Below, in pieces: positions 44,814 through 55,689 of a DNA stretch of 64,000 nt; the first letter of the stretch is position 1, and every line of letters starts with the position of its first letter. The DNA is taken from NCBI GenBank assembly GCA_965644295.1, contig CBFFRP010000376.1, positions 124,001-188,000 of the forward strand. The letters are read 5' to 3'. Source of the DNA: Paraphysomonas bandaiensis (Eukaryota; Chrysophyceae). A program made the position numbers and the translations under genes. The notes under the pieces are model-generated. The model was not told where the DNA came from, did no database searches, and saw only the letters and a program-made list of their open reading frames with translations.

Positions 44814-46741
44814 ATGAAACAAGCTCTTAGGAATGGTCATCACCCCTCTCGATATAAATCATGGGACGGTCGCTCGATGTGTATATATCTCCTCTTCTTC
44901 CTCTTCTCATTCACATGGATACTCGCTGTTGTCAAGGTACTCATGCTTGAGAAGTCTCGATTCAAGCCGGCTACTGTAGTGTACAATAAGCTCACGACGA
45001 ATGTGTTGGAGCCGCAGAGGGGGAAGTATGTGACAGTGGACCCGAGCACAGCCCTGGATATAAAGAAGAGCGATACACAAAATAGTGGAGGAGACACGAA
45101 GCCTAAGCCCATTACCTTGCGTCGGGCTCAACAACCGAAAGAAGTACAACCTGTTGTAAGTGTGACTCCAGTAACGCCACCACGAATGGAGCTAAAGTGG
45201 CCTCCAGTTCTCTCCAACGGATCTATTCCTGTGAATGATGGGAGTGATGTTATGCCTTTAACTGGAATCAAGGTACCGAAATTCTGGACTCCACCAGAAA
45301 ATGTGCCATTAGAGAAAACTGGATCCAAGGTGAATGGTGTGGAGACGATATTTCTCATGATTGCAAGCTACCGCGATTTCCAGTGCCGTGAGACTATTGC
45401 GTCCGCGTTTTCTATGGCAGATCACCCTGAGGCTCTCTACATTGGAGCTGCTGACCAAGTTTCGAACGGAGACATCTCGTGCACGCAGACTGATACGTCT
45501 TGTGAGGAGGATCCATCACAGTTGCTCTGTAAGTACCGAGATCAGATCGCTGTATACACGATGGCCGCTGAGATGGCCACCGGCCCAGTTACCGCAAGAC
45601 ACATAGGAGATCGACTTTACCGCGGGCAATACTTCGTGATGCAGATGGATGCCCATTGCACATTTGTGAAGCACTGGGACACTCAAATAAAAGACCAATG
45701 GAGACAGACCCATAACGAAATGGCTGTCCTCTCCTCCTATCTCTCGGACGTACAGAATTCTATAGATGCCAACGGCAAGAGTCGACGGAACACCCGCCCA
45801 ATAATGTGCAATAGTGCGTTCGAGGGAATAATGCCTGCGCGCTATCTTCGACACGGATCTCAGCCGGAAGACTACGCTGTTGTTCGGGACATGCCTCAAT
45901 TGGAGCCATTCTGGGCAGCAGGGTTTTCTTTCTCACGGGGACACTTCAAGGTTCGCGTCCCGTATGATGGTAGACAGCCTATGGTTTTCCAGGTGGAGCC
46001 CAATGTGCTGAGTTCTACTAACCCTAACGATGTATTTTTATTTAGGGTGAAGAAATATCGATTGGGATTCGGGGATTCACTCATGGCTACGATTTCTATG
46101 CTCCTCGGGACTCCGTCGTTTTCCACGAATATGCAGAACGCTCCTCCCGACGCAAGAAAATTCATATGTTTTGGGAAAATTCCCCTAAGCATCAGGGGGA
46201 AGGAAAAAAGAGTCTTATGAGAAGCATGGCGATCATAAAGATGGCTCCTGATATCGCAGACTCGGAGTGGGATCACACTGAGATTGATAGATATGGAGTC
46301 GGTAATGGTAAGTATGAAATCGCTATGTATGCGCTTTCAGACGTGTCTAAATCTTGTTTTCACTGTACAGTGCGGTCAGTGGAGTTATTTTATAAACTTT
46401 TCCTCATTGATACCAAGAACCGCCAGTCAGTACAGCTTTGCCCCTTCGTGAAAAATGGCGGTATGCATAAGGAGTTCCAGAAGTATTTGCGGAATGATGG
46501 ACTAGGGATCGATTACTCTCACCTTGAGAACTTTGACACTAGTGCGTACATAGAGAAAGTTTTTGAGTCTCAACGGGGTCCTGGGGAAAAGATGATCCGC
46601 TCCGCGATGGAGAAGAATAATATGAATAGCTTGGAGTGGGCCTTAGAAAACGCGAGACGTATTGGAATCGATAAGAAAAACCCTGATTTATACTCCGAGG
46701 GGTCGAAGAAATTGCAGCAGTTGAAAACTGGCGGGAAGTAG
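44814..46741 (+). CDS. GT60 glycosyltransferase, Skp1-GlcNAcT-like, type II membrane form (603 aa)
   Basis: Exons are 44814-45992, 46046-46307 and 46371-46741, with introns of 53 and 63 nt. Residues about 22-45 (CIYLLFFLFSFTWILAVVKV) form a single N-terminal membrane anchor, followed by a proline-rich stem. The catalytic domain matches the GlcNAc-transferase family PF11397: ETIFLMIASYRDFQCRETIA, VMQMDAHCTFVKHWD (the D-A-H variant of the metal motif), AAGFSFSRGHF, and, only after splicing, MVFQGEEISIGIRGFTHGYD and YGVGNVRSVE. Family members add GlcNAc to Skp1 in the cytosol or to surface glycoproteins in the Golgi. The anchor here argues for a Golgi enzyme acting on secreted proteins. Confidence 0.9.
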
Positions 46742-47847
46742 TCGTGCCTTATAGAAGTATAGTAGAATTTAGCGTGACACTGTGTGTGGACGAAAATGTG
46801 TTGCGTTGTGCTAGATACGACTTTATCGTCACTATTGGGATTATTTATTGCTTAATAATATTATTTGTTGTTGTTTTCACACCCGCCTGTACAAGCGAAA
46901 GACTGGAATACTTTTGTGTCGATACTACTTGGTTGTGTGTTACTATATCACTTTCTGTGTCTTTTACTGATCATCGCTTACACACACATAACATCAACAA
47001 AGTAACTATATTTGAAATCTCGTGCGTATCATACGATATGTCAAATGCGGAAGTCCTCATGATGTTGAAAACCTAATATATCTAGAATTTATAGCTATTG
47101 GTTGCTTGCTTGCTAGGAAGCAGGATAGGTGTTCCGTGATTAACAAAACAAACAAAAGTCAAAATATTGTTTCGAATTAGTGGTATTTGAATGGGGAGTG
47201 GAAATTGTACTAGATTAACACAAAAAACTGAATGCTCAAATTTCAACAATAGCTACTACAAGTATACCCCTACCAGGGATAGGAAACAATATATTGCGAT
47301 TTTTGTACATCACGCTTAACCTCTTCTAGTGCAACTCGCTTAAATGTTGTGTGTATGTGTGTTTGACATGATGAATAAGCACGACGTGACCCAATCGCTG
47401 ATAGTACTAGGTGCCACTGGTACAACTCACCTTTAGCATCAAATGTGACTTTGAACTCTTCAGTAATATTCTTGAAGTTGCTGTGCTGGGTCAGAGTTGT
47501 CAACGCAATTACTATTAACTTAAGTTGCTAAAGGAGTTAAATTTCTACAGAAGTAGTTAAAAATAGCAGTATAAACCACGAACTACCTCTCCGCATGAGA
47601 AGCTTCTCGTAAATTTTTGAAGCCTGAGGGTTTGATCATTTGTCCGTATTGCACGAGCTTCAACGCGTATCGTATATCACAGTAAGCATCAGTTTCAAAA
47701 ATGGAGTCCGCAAAGCTTTACTCATTATTATTCAATCACAATTATTCAAACAACACGAGTACTAATATTTTTCTTCAATTATTTATAAGTCTTGATGTCA
47801 GCTCAATAACAAATGCAAAATAGAAGGTCACAGGCTGTCGACAAGTG
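46742..47847. other. Intergenic with a possible small minus-strand gene
   Basis: The first 500 bp hold no supported gene; an open frame at 46744-47076 is hydrophobic and has no recognised match. The right half contains the spliced candidate at 47270-47725. Confidence 0.4.
47270..47725 (-). CDS. Possible small spliced gene (about 96 aa), unrecognised
   Basis: On the minus strand, pieces 47725-47681, 47623-47587, 47511-47431 and 47397-47270 join at GT-AG sites with matching phase. The product starts MSKALRTPFLKLMLTASKIY and continues LLMRRVIALTTLTQH, NFKNITEEFKVTFDAK and FKRVALEEVKRDVQKS. The third intron would be only 33 nt and may instead be retained, which keeps the frame and adds 11 residues. 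The basic, hydrophobic start could be a mitochondrial signal. The evidence is phase consistency and protein-like composition only. Confidence 0.35.
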
Positions 47848-48843
47848 TTAATTATTCCTACCGAGTCTGTACATGTAGCTACACCGATGTGTGGGATCAA
47901 TCTCGCATAAGTTGTCAAGCATACGTTGTCGCTGATGCATTTTCTCTTCTCTATCATGCCCTTGTACATTCAGTGATTCCATAACATCGATCAAGAAAAT
48001 GATTGTCATCATAGCCCATTTACTAGACTCCTCTACCTCCAACAACCCCTGCATCACTTCCAGCTGATGACTCAAAGTATTGTACAATGACATTTCATCT
48101 AGGCATCTATCCCGCACAAATTTCACAAGGAAGTGATAGTACCACCATGCACTTTGATCATCTGGCTCGGTGAATACAGCATTTTCAATTATCGAAAATT
48201 CCTCCTCAAACACATTGTTGAGGTCACCTAACACTTCATTAGCAAAGAGATCTTTGATATAAACACTGCGGTGATGGAAAGCACTATAATTTGAAAAATT
48301 TTCACATATTTTCTCAGTCGAATACTCAAATTCAGCTTTCGGCGATATATTACCAACCGACACAAGATGTCTCCTGTAGTTCCAGCAGTGGAAGTTCCTC
48401 TGGTCGGCAGTGAGGAATTTATTACACAATACGAGTTCTGATGCGATGTCTACATCCAGTCTTTCAAGTACCCACACGCGATGATACCAACCACAATATG
48501 ACTTTGGGTTTTTGGTAATAGCTGCAGCACTAAGAGATAACTCCATATCGATAATCTCAGCGCCCACATCACGGCTAATCTTAGTTGATGGTTTCGCTAA
48601 ACCAAGCCCAATACTAGAGTAGAGGGATATCAATATTTCCCTCCGATAGTTCCATAGTGAGTAGGAGTCAGGATTCTTCTTTAAAATCTGTCCGGTGAGC
48701 TCAAGTGTTTCTTGACTGTAATTCTTGTTACTCCTGTGCGCCTGAACTATGCCCACCAGAGCACTGTAGGTCTTAGCCTTCTGTCTATCAGAGGCTATCT
48801 CCTCCGCCGATGGCGGCCTGTCCATCTTCGATCTGCCGTGCAT
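47848..48843 (-). CDS. RABGGTA: Rab geranylgeranyltransferase alpha subunit (331 aa, intronless)
   Basis: The N-terminus MHGRSK matches the start of this family. Five prenyltransferase-alpha repeats are visible: NPDSYSLWNYRREIL, NPKSYCGWYHRVWVLERL, DQRNFHCWNYRRHLV, NYSAFHHRSVYI and DDQSAWWYYHFLVKF. The subunit pairs with a beta subunit and attaches geranylgeranyl groups to the C-terminal cysteines of Rab GTPases brought by the escort protein REP, so it acts in membrane traffic. The protein stops after the helical domain, like yeast Bet4 (about 327 aa), and lacks the Ig-like and LRR domains of mammals. A tetranucleotide array lies 75 bp upstream of its start codon. Confidence 0.93.
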   Translation of the reverse strand: MHGRSKMDRPPSAEEIASDRQKAKTYSALVGIVQAHRSNKNYSQETLELTGQILKKNPDSYSLWNYRREILISLYSSIGLGLAKPSTKISRDVGAEIIDMELSLSAAAITKNPKSYCGWYHRVWVLERLDVDIASELVLCNKFLTADQRNFHCWNYRRHLVSVGNISPKAEFEYSTEKICENFSNYSAFHHRSVYIKDLFANEVLGDLNNVFEEEFSIIENAVFTEPDDQSAWWYYHFLVKFVRDRCLDEMSLYNTLSHQLEVMQGLLEVEESSKWAMMTIIFLIDVMESLNVQGHDREEKMHQRQRMLDNLCEIDPTHRCSYMYRLGRNN

Positions 48844-49507
48844 TGGAGTTGTATGGTATTGATAAGTCGCTTAATAGTGTGGATAATTGGAGCCAACGCA
48901 ATCCCAACACAACAAACACATACATACATACATACATACATACATACATACATACATACATACATACATACATACATACATACATACATACATACATACA
49001 TACATACATACATACATACATACATACATACATACATACATACATACATACATACATACATACATACATACATACATACATACATACATACATACATACA
49101 TACATACATACATACATACATACATACATACATACATACATACATACATACATACATACATACATACATACATACATACATACATACATACATACATACA
49201 TACATACATACATACATACATACATACATACATACATACATACATACATACATACATACATACATACATACATACATACATACATACATACATACATACA
49301 TACATACATACATACATACATACATACATACATACATACGTATAGTGGTATACAGGCCTTCGATTGTCCACTATTTTCTAGGCGTGTGGGAGATGAAACA
49401 CTGACAGGTGAAGTTAATTCTATCCATCTCCCTCACCAATTTTTCCACATTCACTACCACTTTAGGAGTGATAAGTCATCACCCTATCGAGGTGATCGTG
49501 TACAGCC
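48844..49507. other. Divergent intergenic region, mostly microsatellite
   Basis: It separates RABGGTA from UTP23 and so contains both promoters. About 420 of its 664 bp are the TACA array. Only ~75 bp and ~170 bp of ordinary sequence remain beside each start. Confidence 0.6.
48918..49338. repeat. (TACA)n microsatellite, about 105 uninterrupted copies
   Basis: A pure TACATACA tract of about 421 bp with no interruption visible. All six frames through it are open: it reads as IHTY repeats on one strand and MYVC repeats on the other. Those frames are artefacts, not genes. Confidence 0.97.
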
Positions 49508-50559
49508 ATGCGAGTGAATAGAGCCAAACAATACAGAAAGTTTTTACGGTTTTATAAGATAGTGTATGGCGTGAGTGCCCCTTATCATGTACGTGTAGAT
49601 GCAGGCGGATATTGTTAATAGGATGACTGTGTTATGGCTGTCAGATTATTCTTGATGGCAATTTTATATATGCTGCCGTGAAGTTCAAAGTCGACATCGA
49701 GGAGAGAATCCGAAAAGTGTTACAGGGAGAGTCTGTCACTTTGTACGTCACAAAATCTACGCTCAATGAACTATCTTCACTGGGAACGAAAACAAAGTTA
49801 GCATTAGAATTCGCCCAGAGGCACTGTATTGAGCTGAATGATATGTCCTTTCCAGGAGAAGTGGCCAGCGAAAAACTAGTTGCGTTTTTAGGTCAGTAGA
49901 TCTCAGTAACAATTGTGTTGTTATGTATGTTAATGCAGTTGATTCTTCCCATGAGCGGAAAGGGAGTCAAAGAAAGTATGTAGTTGCGTCACAAGACAGA
50001 GAGTTAAGGATATCTGTGAGTAGAGCAATTGCAGGGGTCCCACTATTGTATTTGAATAAAGGTTGTGTTCCGCAAAAAAAATGATAGTTTTGATTCCCAA
50101 CTATCTGTAGTTACTCTTGTACTGGAACCACCTGCTGGTAAATCGCGTGATGTGAACATGCAGGTAAAGTGCCATTTTGTACAGTATGTCCCTTATTCTT
50201 TTGCAGTTAGAGGATGCTAAGTCGGCGGTTACACCCGATGAAATTGAAGTTCTGAAAATTATCAAGTACGAATTGCTGTTATTCAGGATATAAATAGTTT
50301 TATGAAGTGTGTGTATGGTGTTCTGATATATCAGGGAGCATGGGACTGCTGAAGAGGCCAACTCTGAATCTGCCACCACAGAAAGACGTAAGCGAAAGGC
50401 AACTGCGCCGAATCCTCTGTCCACCAGAAAGGCCGATGAGGTTTGTACTACTACAATAGTTTTGCTGTTTTTATTATTTGTAATATTTGTCGCGCTGTTC
50501 AGCACTCTAAATCAACCAAGAGAAAAAAGGTAGAGAAGTATAGTCGAGGAAGAAAATGA
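49508..50559 (+). CDS. UTP23: UTP23, PIN-domain ribosome-biogenesis factor (about 257 aa, 6 exons, one apparent frameshift)
   Basis: Exons are 49508-49588, 49645-49891, 49939-50163, 50207-50265, 50335-50440 and 50503-50559. UTP23 is a nucleolar factor of the small-subunit processome that helps release snR30/U17. The start RVNRAKQYRKFLRFYKIVYG followed by APYHIILDGNFIYAAV matches UTP23. LYVTKSTLNELSSLG, YVVASQDRELRISVSRAIAG and VPLLYLNKG complete the PIN domain, and the tail has NPLSTRK and a basic end (KRKKVEKYSRGRK). In exon 3 the run of eight A at 50075-50082 shifts the frame and would end the protein at once; with seven A the frame continues into the rest of the family-like sequence. This is most simply a sequencing error. 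Confidence 0.85.
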
Positions 50560-51260
50560 ACAGGGTACCCTTCTGCATTTATTACGTAGCTCAGAATTTA
50601 GATAACTAAGTGTAGTTATTGTTTTAAGGATTTCATCAATCGAAGTTATTGTGAATCTTAGAGCATCTCATTGTCTATTTGGAGAAAACGGCTGCCCCCT
50701 TGGCTCAAGTATTTGAAGTTGTTAGAGAAAGTAGTCGAAGTGTTGCCGCAGGCGTATTGTACTATTGAACCTAGTCAATATGATTGACGTCGCTCGTCAC
50801 TCTAGGTTGTGGGATTAGCGATGTCGAAAAAGAATACTCGAACTAAGTATTTTTAGTTTATAACCTAGTCACATATTGTGCCGAATCTACAGCTACGCAT
50901 TACGTAACAATGGGGTCATAGAAGTAAGGTCAAATATGTTGAGTATTGCTATACTTTTAGAAACTAAAAGCTGTATTTCAATGTTTTTGTATTAAAAATT
51001 ATACTTGTAGTAGTAGCACGGTATTGACTGAATTACGTTAAGGGAGATATAGTGAAAATTATGATGTTGTAGCACTGTGATTGAGGAACCACGTCAAACA
51101 CCAACATTCTGTTCTACATATCGTATCTTTAACAGCTACTATATTTTCAGGTTCTTTGTATACTTTTAGTAGCTACACCTATAGTGCAGTCATGTATATT
51201 CTGTATTACATCGCTACATAGAATACAGGATAACTACTAGCGATAGGCCTCATATTAAAA

Positions 51261-51726
51261 GTGTTTTTATTTAGCAATAGGCGTGAAGAACCTGCACCAA
51301 TGTAGTGGCTAGTTGAATGCTAGACATACTAGTTAGACCTCTACCCGTAACTAATCAATACAAATTCTATTATCCTACTATTTAACGCTACGGAAGCTGC
51401 TTGTGCGTCGCCGCAAGCACCAAGGTGCGACCACTTCCGTTCTTAGTGTGTGTTATGAGGCTCGCCATGCTCGTGTGTCCTGGGACTCACCGGCGCGTGT
51501 GATCTGGAGGTTTCCCCTTGGGATGAGACTCCACTCGCTATATGACTACACATACATTGTGTGCAATTTGCCTCGGAGACTGCCTTAGGTACCTCACGGC
51601 AACCAGGGGAAGCAGTACTATACCCTGCTGAGATTGGCGATCTGGTGGCCTTCCTTTAGGCATTGTGCCAAGTGGCTCGGAGGTATGTGGATGAAGGTCT
51701 TGCAAAAGGTTATGGCCTACTGTGCT
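51261..51726. mobile_element. TIR element end, inverse of copy B
   Basis: Starts GTGTTTTTATTTAGCAATAG followed by GCGTG, a degenerate family terminus, then TATCCTACTATTTAACGCTA and GCTTGTGCGTCGCCGCAAGC. It is the reverse complement of 24397-24852 over its whole length. Confidence 0.7.
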
Positions 51727-52140
51727 GACGCATGAAACTGACATCTACCAAAATCTGTTACAAATTCAAGCTGACTCCAATGTCTTCCCTCCATTGTGTG
51801 CACTCGTCCAGCACATGCATCCACCTTGCACTCTTCTCCCGAGTGACTCACACTAGTAGGAAACCGTGCACCTTCCCCGCTCGGATGAAAACCTACTATA
51901 AGCAAGAATAACATAAAAGCACCACAAATGTACCTGACACTGCTTGGAGAACAGTGCCAGAGCCTTGATATAATCTCAATGACCTGGGTCAGCAGAAACC
52001 AAGACTAGGCAGCAGTAGACGTGTGAGAAGACATTACAGGTCTAATTACATCATTGCCATTGCCATGCATCCATGAGGAAAGTTTGACGCATTACCTCGT
52101 TCATTGGCCACACAGATACCGAATAATGTGAACTCATACT

Positions 52141-52510
52141 CAGCATCAATCACTCAAAGCAAACGCAGTAAGCAAGCAGAATGTTGATATACCTGACATC
52201 TGCTGACTTCAGGTTTTTTTGAGTTCTTAAGGTGAACATCCCGGATGCTTAACTTCAGCAGGCAGCCCAATACCCCGGTTACCCTTCTGGTGGGCCCTGT
52301 CCCGGATGCCTGTTTATTCGTCAGGGCCCAAAGACGTCTACACAGGTGACACTTATTAGTGTCCCTTGTACCACACAAGCATTTGGCTATATGAGTGGGC
52401 AGAACAATATATATCTGCTGACTATAAAATATGAGGCTCACGTTAGTTTGTGAAATATCTCCGGTACTTATCCCCCAGAACACCACGAAAAGGTGCGAGC
52501 CCGACTTTGT
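52141..52510. repeat. Internal fragment of the TIR/foldback family
   Basis: Shares ATCACTCAAAGCAAACGCAG, GCCCGGATGCTT-like blocks, AAAGACGTCTACACA and CACCACGAAAAGGTGCGAG with copy A (12050-12330) and with the right arm of the foldback (42520-42800). No terminus is present. Confidence 0.6.
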
Positions 52511-52617
52511 TGAGGGCGGATATATATTATAACAAATGCTGCATTCATGATAATATAATATTACGAAAAATGGAGGTATAATCGACATGGGCGAGAGTTA
52601 TTTGTATAGTGAATGCA

Positions 52618-53206
52618 TGTCTGATTATTAGCAATTGGCGTGTAAGAGTCAGAACTAATGTAGCAAAACAATTTAACTAACTATAGTGCTTAACTCTGAT
52701 ATCCTACTATTTGGCGCTACGAAAGTTGCTTGTGCGTGCGTTACCGCAAGCACCAAAGTTCTACCACTTTCACTCTCTGTCTTGAAGGTGTACTAGCCCG
52801 GATGCTTGGCTTCAGCAAGCAGCTCAATACCCCGGATGCCTGTTTATTCGTCAAGGCCCGACAGAGGCAAGCGCAACCACTCCGGAAACAACTCCTCCTT
52901 ACTTGTGGCCGAAACCCCACCTCAACAACCAGCACCATCTCCACCACCGACTTGCACTCTCATATACATCTCGCCTCACCTACCCCCCACATAATCCATG
53001 GCACAGGCCCGCCAGACACATTGCCCAAAGGTAGACCCCCCGATTAACCTCACTACAAGGGACGGTTGCACCATGGTGCTCGCAGCGATGCACAAGCAGC
53101 CCCGAGACGGTTGCCCGCCACTAGTAGTATATAGCAAGTCTAGTTATTAGCTAGTCTATAGACATAAACTAGTTTCTGTACGCAACAGTACTCATGTAAT
53201 AATCAG
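52618..53206. mobile_element. TIR element, copy D (about 590 bp)
   Basis: The left end TGTCTGATTATTAGCAATTG continues GCGTGTAAGAGTCAGAACTA; the right end is CATGTAATAATCAGA. The left half matches copy A and the solo end at 23229; the right half (from 52857) matches 29657-30000. The copy is therefore a mosaic of two subfamilies. Confidence 0.7.
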
Positions 53207-53222
53207 AGATTCATATATATAT

Positions 53223-53712
53223 ATTCGTCAAGGTCCAAAGACGTCTACACGAGTAACACATATGTACCACACAAGCATTTGGCTGTGAATGGGCAGAACA
53301 ATATCTGCTGACCATATATGCGGCTGAGAAATATCTCCGGTACTTATCCCCCAGAGAACACCACGAAAAGGTGAAAGTACGACTTTGTTGAGGGTATCAG
53401 CAGGGCTAGGGAACAATATATTTCAATTATTGCAATGGTAAGGTTGGGTCGGTTTAAAAACTCCATGAATACTATTGGTTAGACGCTACCTCACAATAGT
53501 GTTGCGATATCTTGTTCCCTAGCCCTGAGGTATATCAACATTATGCTTGCTCACTGCGTTTGCATTGAGTGATAATGGGAAAGTAGTTGCACCTTGGTCC
53601 TTGCGGCGACGCACAAGTGGTTCTCGTATATAGTGTAACATTAGCATTGGTATTTATTAGATTAATTCACTTTAGTAGCTCCTTGCTTACATGTCTACTC
53701 TAATAGCAAGAC
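53223..53712. repeat. Two further fragments of the TIR family
   Basis: 53223-53400 repeats the block with AAAGACGTCTACACGAG and ACCACGAAAAGGTGAAAG found at 12150-12330 and 52317-52510. About 53520-53712 is a diverged right end with TGCGGCGACGCACAAG and a final TAATAGCAAGACA. The AGCCCTG/CAGGGCT words at 53400 and 53522 bracket the piece between them. Confidence 0.5.
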
Positions 53713-53985
53713 ATTCAATACATAATTATATATTATTCGCTGTCTTTAACAATGCTATTTCAATACCTATCAATAGGAGATAGGAGATGAACATGATTCG
53801 TTATTGCTAACTAGCCACAACATCCTTTGAAATATTAGATATTCACATATTATTACGGCGGTAGTAATTCATCAAATATAAAAATATAAACAGCACTTCA
53901 CAATATGTACTACTACAATATCTGTATCACTGAGTCGTAAAACAGGTCATACACAAAAAAGTGGTATATATATTACGGCAGGAGA

Positions 53986-55689
53986 TTAGCTTATCCACCG
54001 CTCCGTTGGCATATTTCTATTGACAACATTTCGTTTTCTTGTAATATGAGGATGCGGTCTTTCGTCTATTTGTGACACCTTGAAGGATTTCTTCTCCGAG
54101 CAGGAGAAAGCAGATTTTGGACGAACCTGCTCTCTGCTGAAACTGGATGGATGTGGGTCCGCTGTCAGTATTCTAGCCTTGGATATTCCCCCAATACCTG
54201 CTGAGGCCGGTCTCACCTTTACCGGACTACCTTGTTCAGCAAACAACAAGCGGCCAAAGCATCCCGCCAGCACATTTTCTGGGGAATTTCTATTTTCAGT
54301 GGCGATAGGATCGTTCTCGTCAATGTGGAGATTCATTAACTCGTCAAAACTGAAGAGGCCTGCATCATTTCCACTTTTGACATAGTCGCCAGAGTTCCCA
54401 GAGGCAACAGATAATTCATCTAGCTCATCCACAGTTAGCAGTCCATCCGTATTAATACCAAGCAGATAGCCTTCTTCGTCTGATGGTTCAACAATGCTGG
54501 AGTCAGGAAACCCTATCGCGAGGCTCTCTGTACTAGGTGCTGTATTTAAGTTAGGAGACTTCAATTGTGTTTCCTCCTCCTGCTTTGGACTCAGTCCAAC
54601 CATGGTGTCTTTCAAAGTCACTCGCCGGGAGTCTTGTCTCTTGATTTTTTCCCAGGATCTATCGCTGGCCCTCTCAGGTGTCGAGTAATAAATATCCCGA
54701 AACTCTTTTGCACATTTCTTTCGGAGGCGCCGTGGCAGTTTTGCGCTGTTCTTATTGTCCGATGTAGTTACTTCGGGCTGCTGTGGGTCGCTAGATGATC
54801 TTGCTTTCCTCCTCTTCCGCTCTTCTATCGAAGCCTTCAGCCTCGCTCTGGCCTGCAGAGACTGCATGCCGCTGCTACTCTTTATTTCCGAAGACTTGGA
54901 TTTCTTTTTGTTCGAACTATTCACTACTGGAAGTGGCTTCCCTTCGTCATTCAGAAAGGGGCTCGGAGTATTTGATGCCACCACGTATTTCTTTCCTTTC
55001 TCTATTTTACTAGTTTTTCTGTCTACGTCCGGACTCTCAGGCACCTCTGCTACGGCTCCACTCTCCTCATCATCGGATCTACAATTTATATCTGACTCCT
55101 CCATTGACACACCTTCATAGCGTAGACGACGGAGCCTTTCCATCATCTCAATATGATTACGTGGACGATTCGGGTTCAACGGAGAATGTGCAACTTCCGC
55201 CATCAAGATATCCAGATTGGGAGTGTTTTTGATCAGCATACCTGCCACTCGCGCAGCACTTTTCAACTTCGCCATGTTACCTTGTTTTTTCGTGATTGGA
55301 AAGAATTCTTTCTTCTTTACCAAAGATTGGCGATATTGCTCAACTGTGGGAATATCGAATTCTCCAGATTTCAGTTTGTGGAGGATCTTTAACTCTTGAT
55401 CGTAAACCGGCTTGGCAATATCAGAATCAAGAACCCCACTGTCTTCACCACTCTGCAATCTTCTGAAGGAAGGCCTCGACGAAAAATTCCTTTTAGAACC
55501 AGGTTTGGTGTCGTACAATTCTCTAGCCAAGTAGGCGTAGTCCTGACACTTTGTGGGGGATTTCGCTTGGTTCCATTTCGGACTGCCAAGTGGTGGAGAG
55601 GTAGGACTCAGAGATATATCTGGCGACCCTTTACGACGATATTCACCCCTCCAATGCCTATCGATTCCTCTATTGACAAGTTCTGACAT
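53986..55689 (-). CDS. Orphan basic, low-complexity protein (567 aa)
   Basis: This is one long open frame. It opens at 55740 only with a GTG, so the ATG at 55689 (MSELVNRGIDRHW) is taken as the start. The product is hydrophilic and rich in S, K, R and E. A coiled-coil-prone stretch (ELKILHKLKSGEFDIPTVEQ onward) lies near residues 100-140, and a lysine/arginine-rich helix (QARARLKASIEERKRRKARS) near the middle. Acidic clusters follow, and near the end there are two RPxSA words (KVRPASAG and QVRPKSAF), of a kind often seen in microtubule- and cilium-associated proteins. No domain was recognised; a cytoskeletal role is a guess. It has no introns. Confidence 0.7.
   Translation of the reverse strand: MSELVNRGIDRHWRGEYRRKGSPDISLSPTSPPLGSPKWNQAKSPTKCQDYAYLARELYDTKPGSKRNFSSRPSFRRLQSGEDSGVLDSDIAKPVYDQELKILHKLKSGEFDIPTVEQYRQSLVKKKEFFPITKKQGNMAKLKSAARVAGMLIKNTPNLDILMAEVAHSPLNPNRPRNHIEMMERLRRLRYEGVSMEESDINCRSDDEESGAVAEVPESPDVDRKTSKIEKGKKYVVASNTPSPFLNDEGKPLPVVNSSNKKKSKSSEIKSSSGMQSLQARARLKASIEERKRRKARSSSDPQQPEVTTSDNKNSAKLPRRLRKKCAKEFRDIYYSTPERASDRSWEKIKRQDSRRVTLKDTMVGLSPKQEEETQLKSPNLNTAPSTESLAIGFPDSSIVEPSDEEGYLLGINTDGLLTVDELDELSVASGNSGDYVKSGNDAGLFSFDELMNLHIDENDPIATENRNSPENVLAGCFGRLLFAEQGSPVKVRPASAGIGGISKARILTADPHPSSFSREQVRPKSAFSCSEKKSFKVSQIDERPHPHITRKRNVVNRNMPTERWIS

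Larger units (their letters stand above)
50560..53985. other. 3.4-kb gene-poor tract with nested TIR elements
   Basis: No gene is supported. Elements and fragments at 51261-51726, 52141-52510, 52618-53206, 53223-53400 and about 53520-53712 are described separately. Open frames here (for example those ending PKGRPPD) are translations of repeat sequence. The 700 bp after UTP23 and the last 270 bp are plain AT-rich sequence. Confidence 0.5.

Noticed and set aside
48712-49517. Several long ORFs of IHTY or MYVC repeats on both strands
   Set aside because: They are translations of the TACA microsatellite, which is open in all frames because its period is not a multiple of three and it has no stop word.
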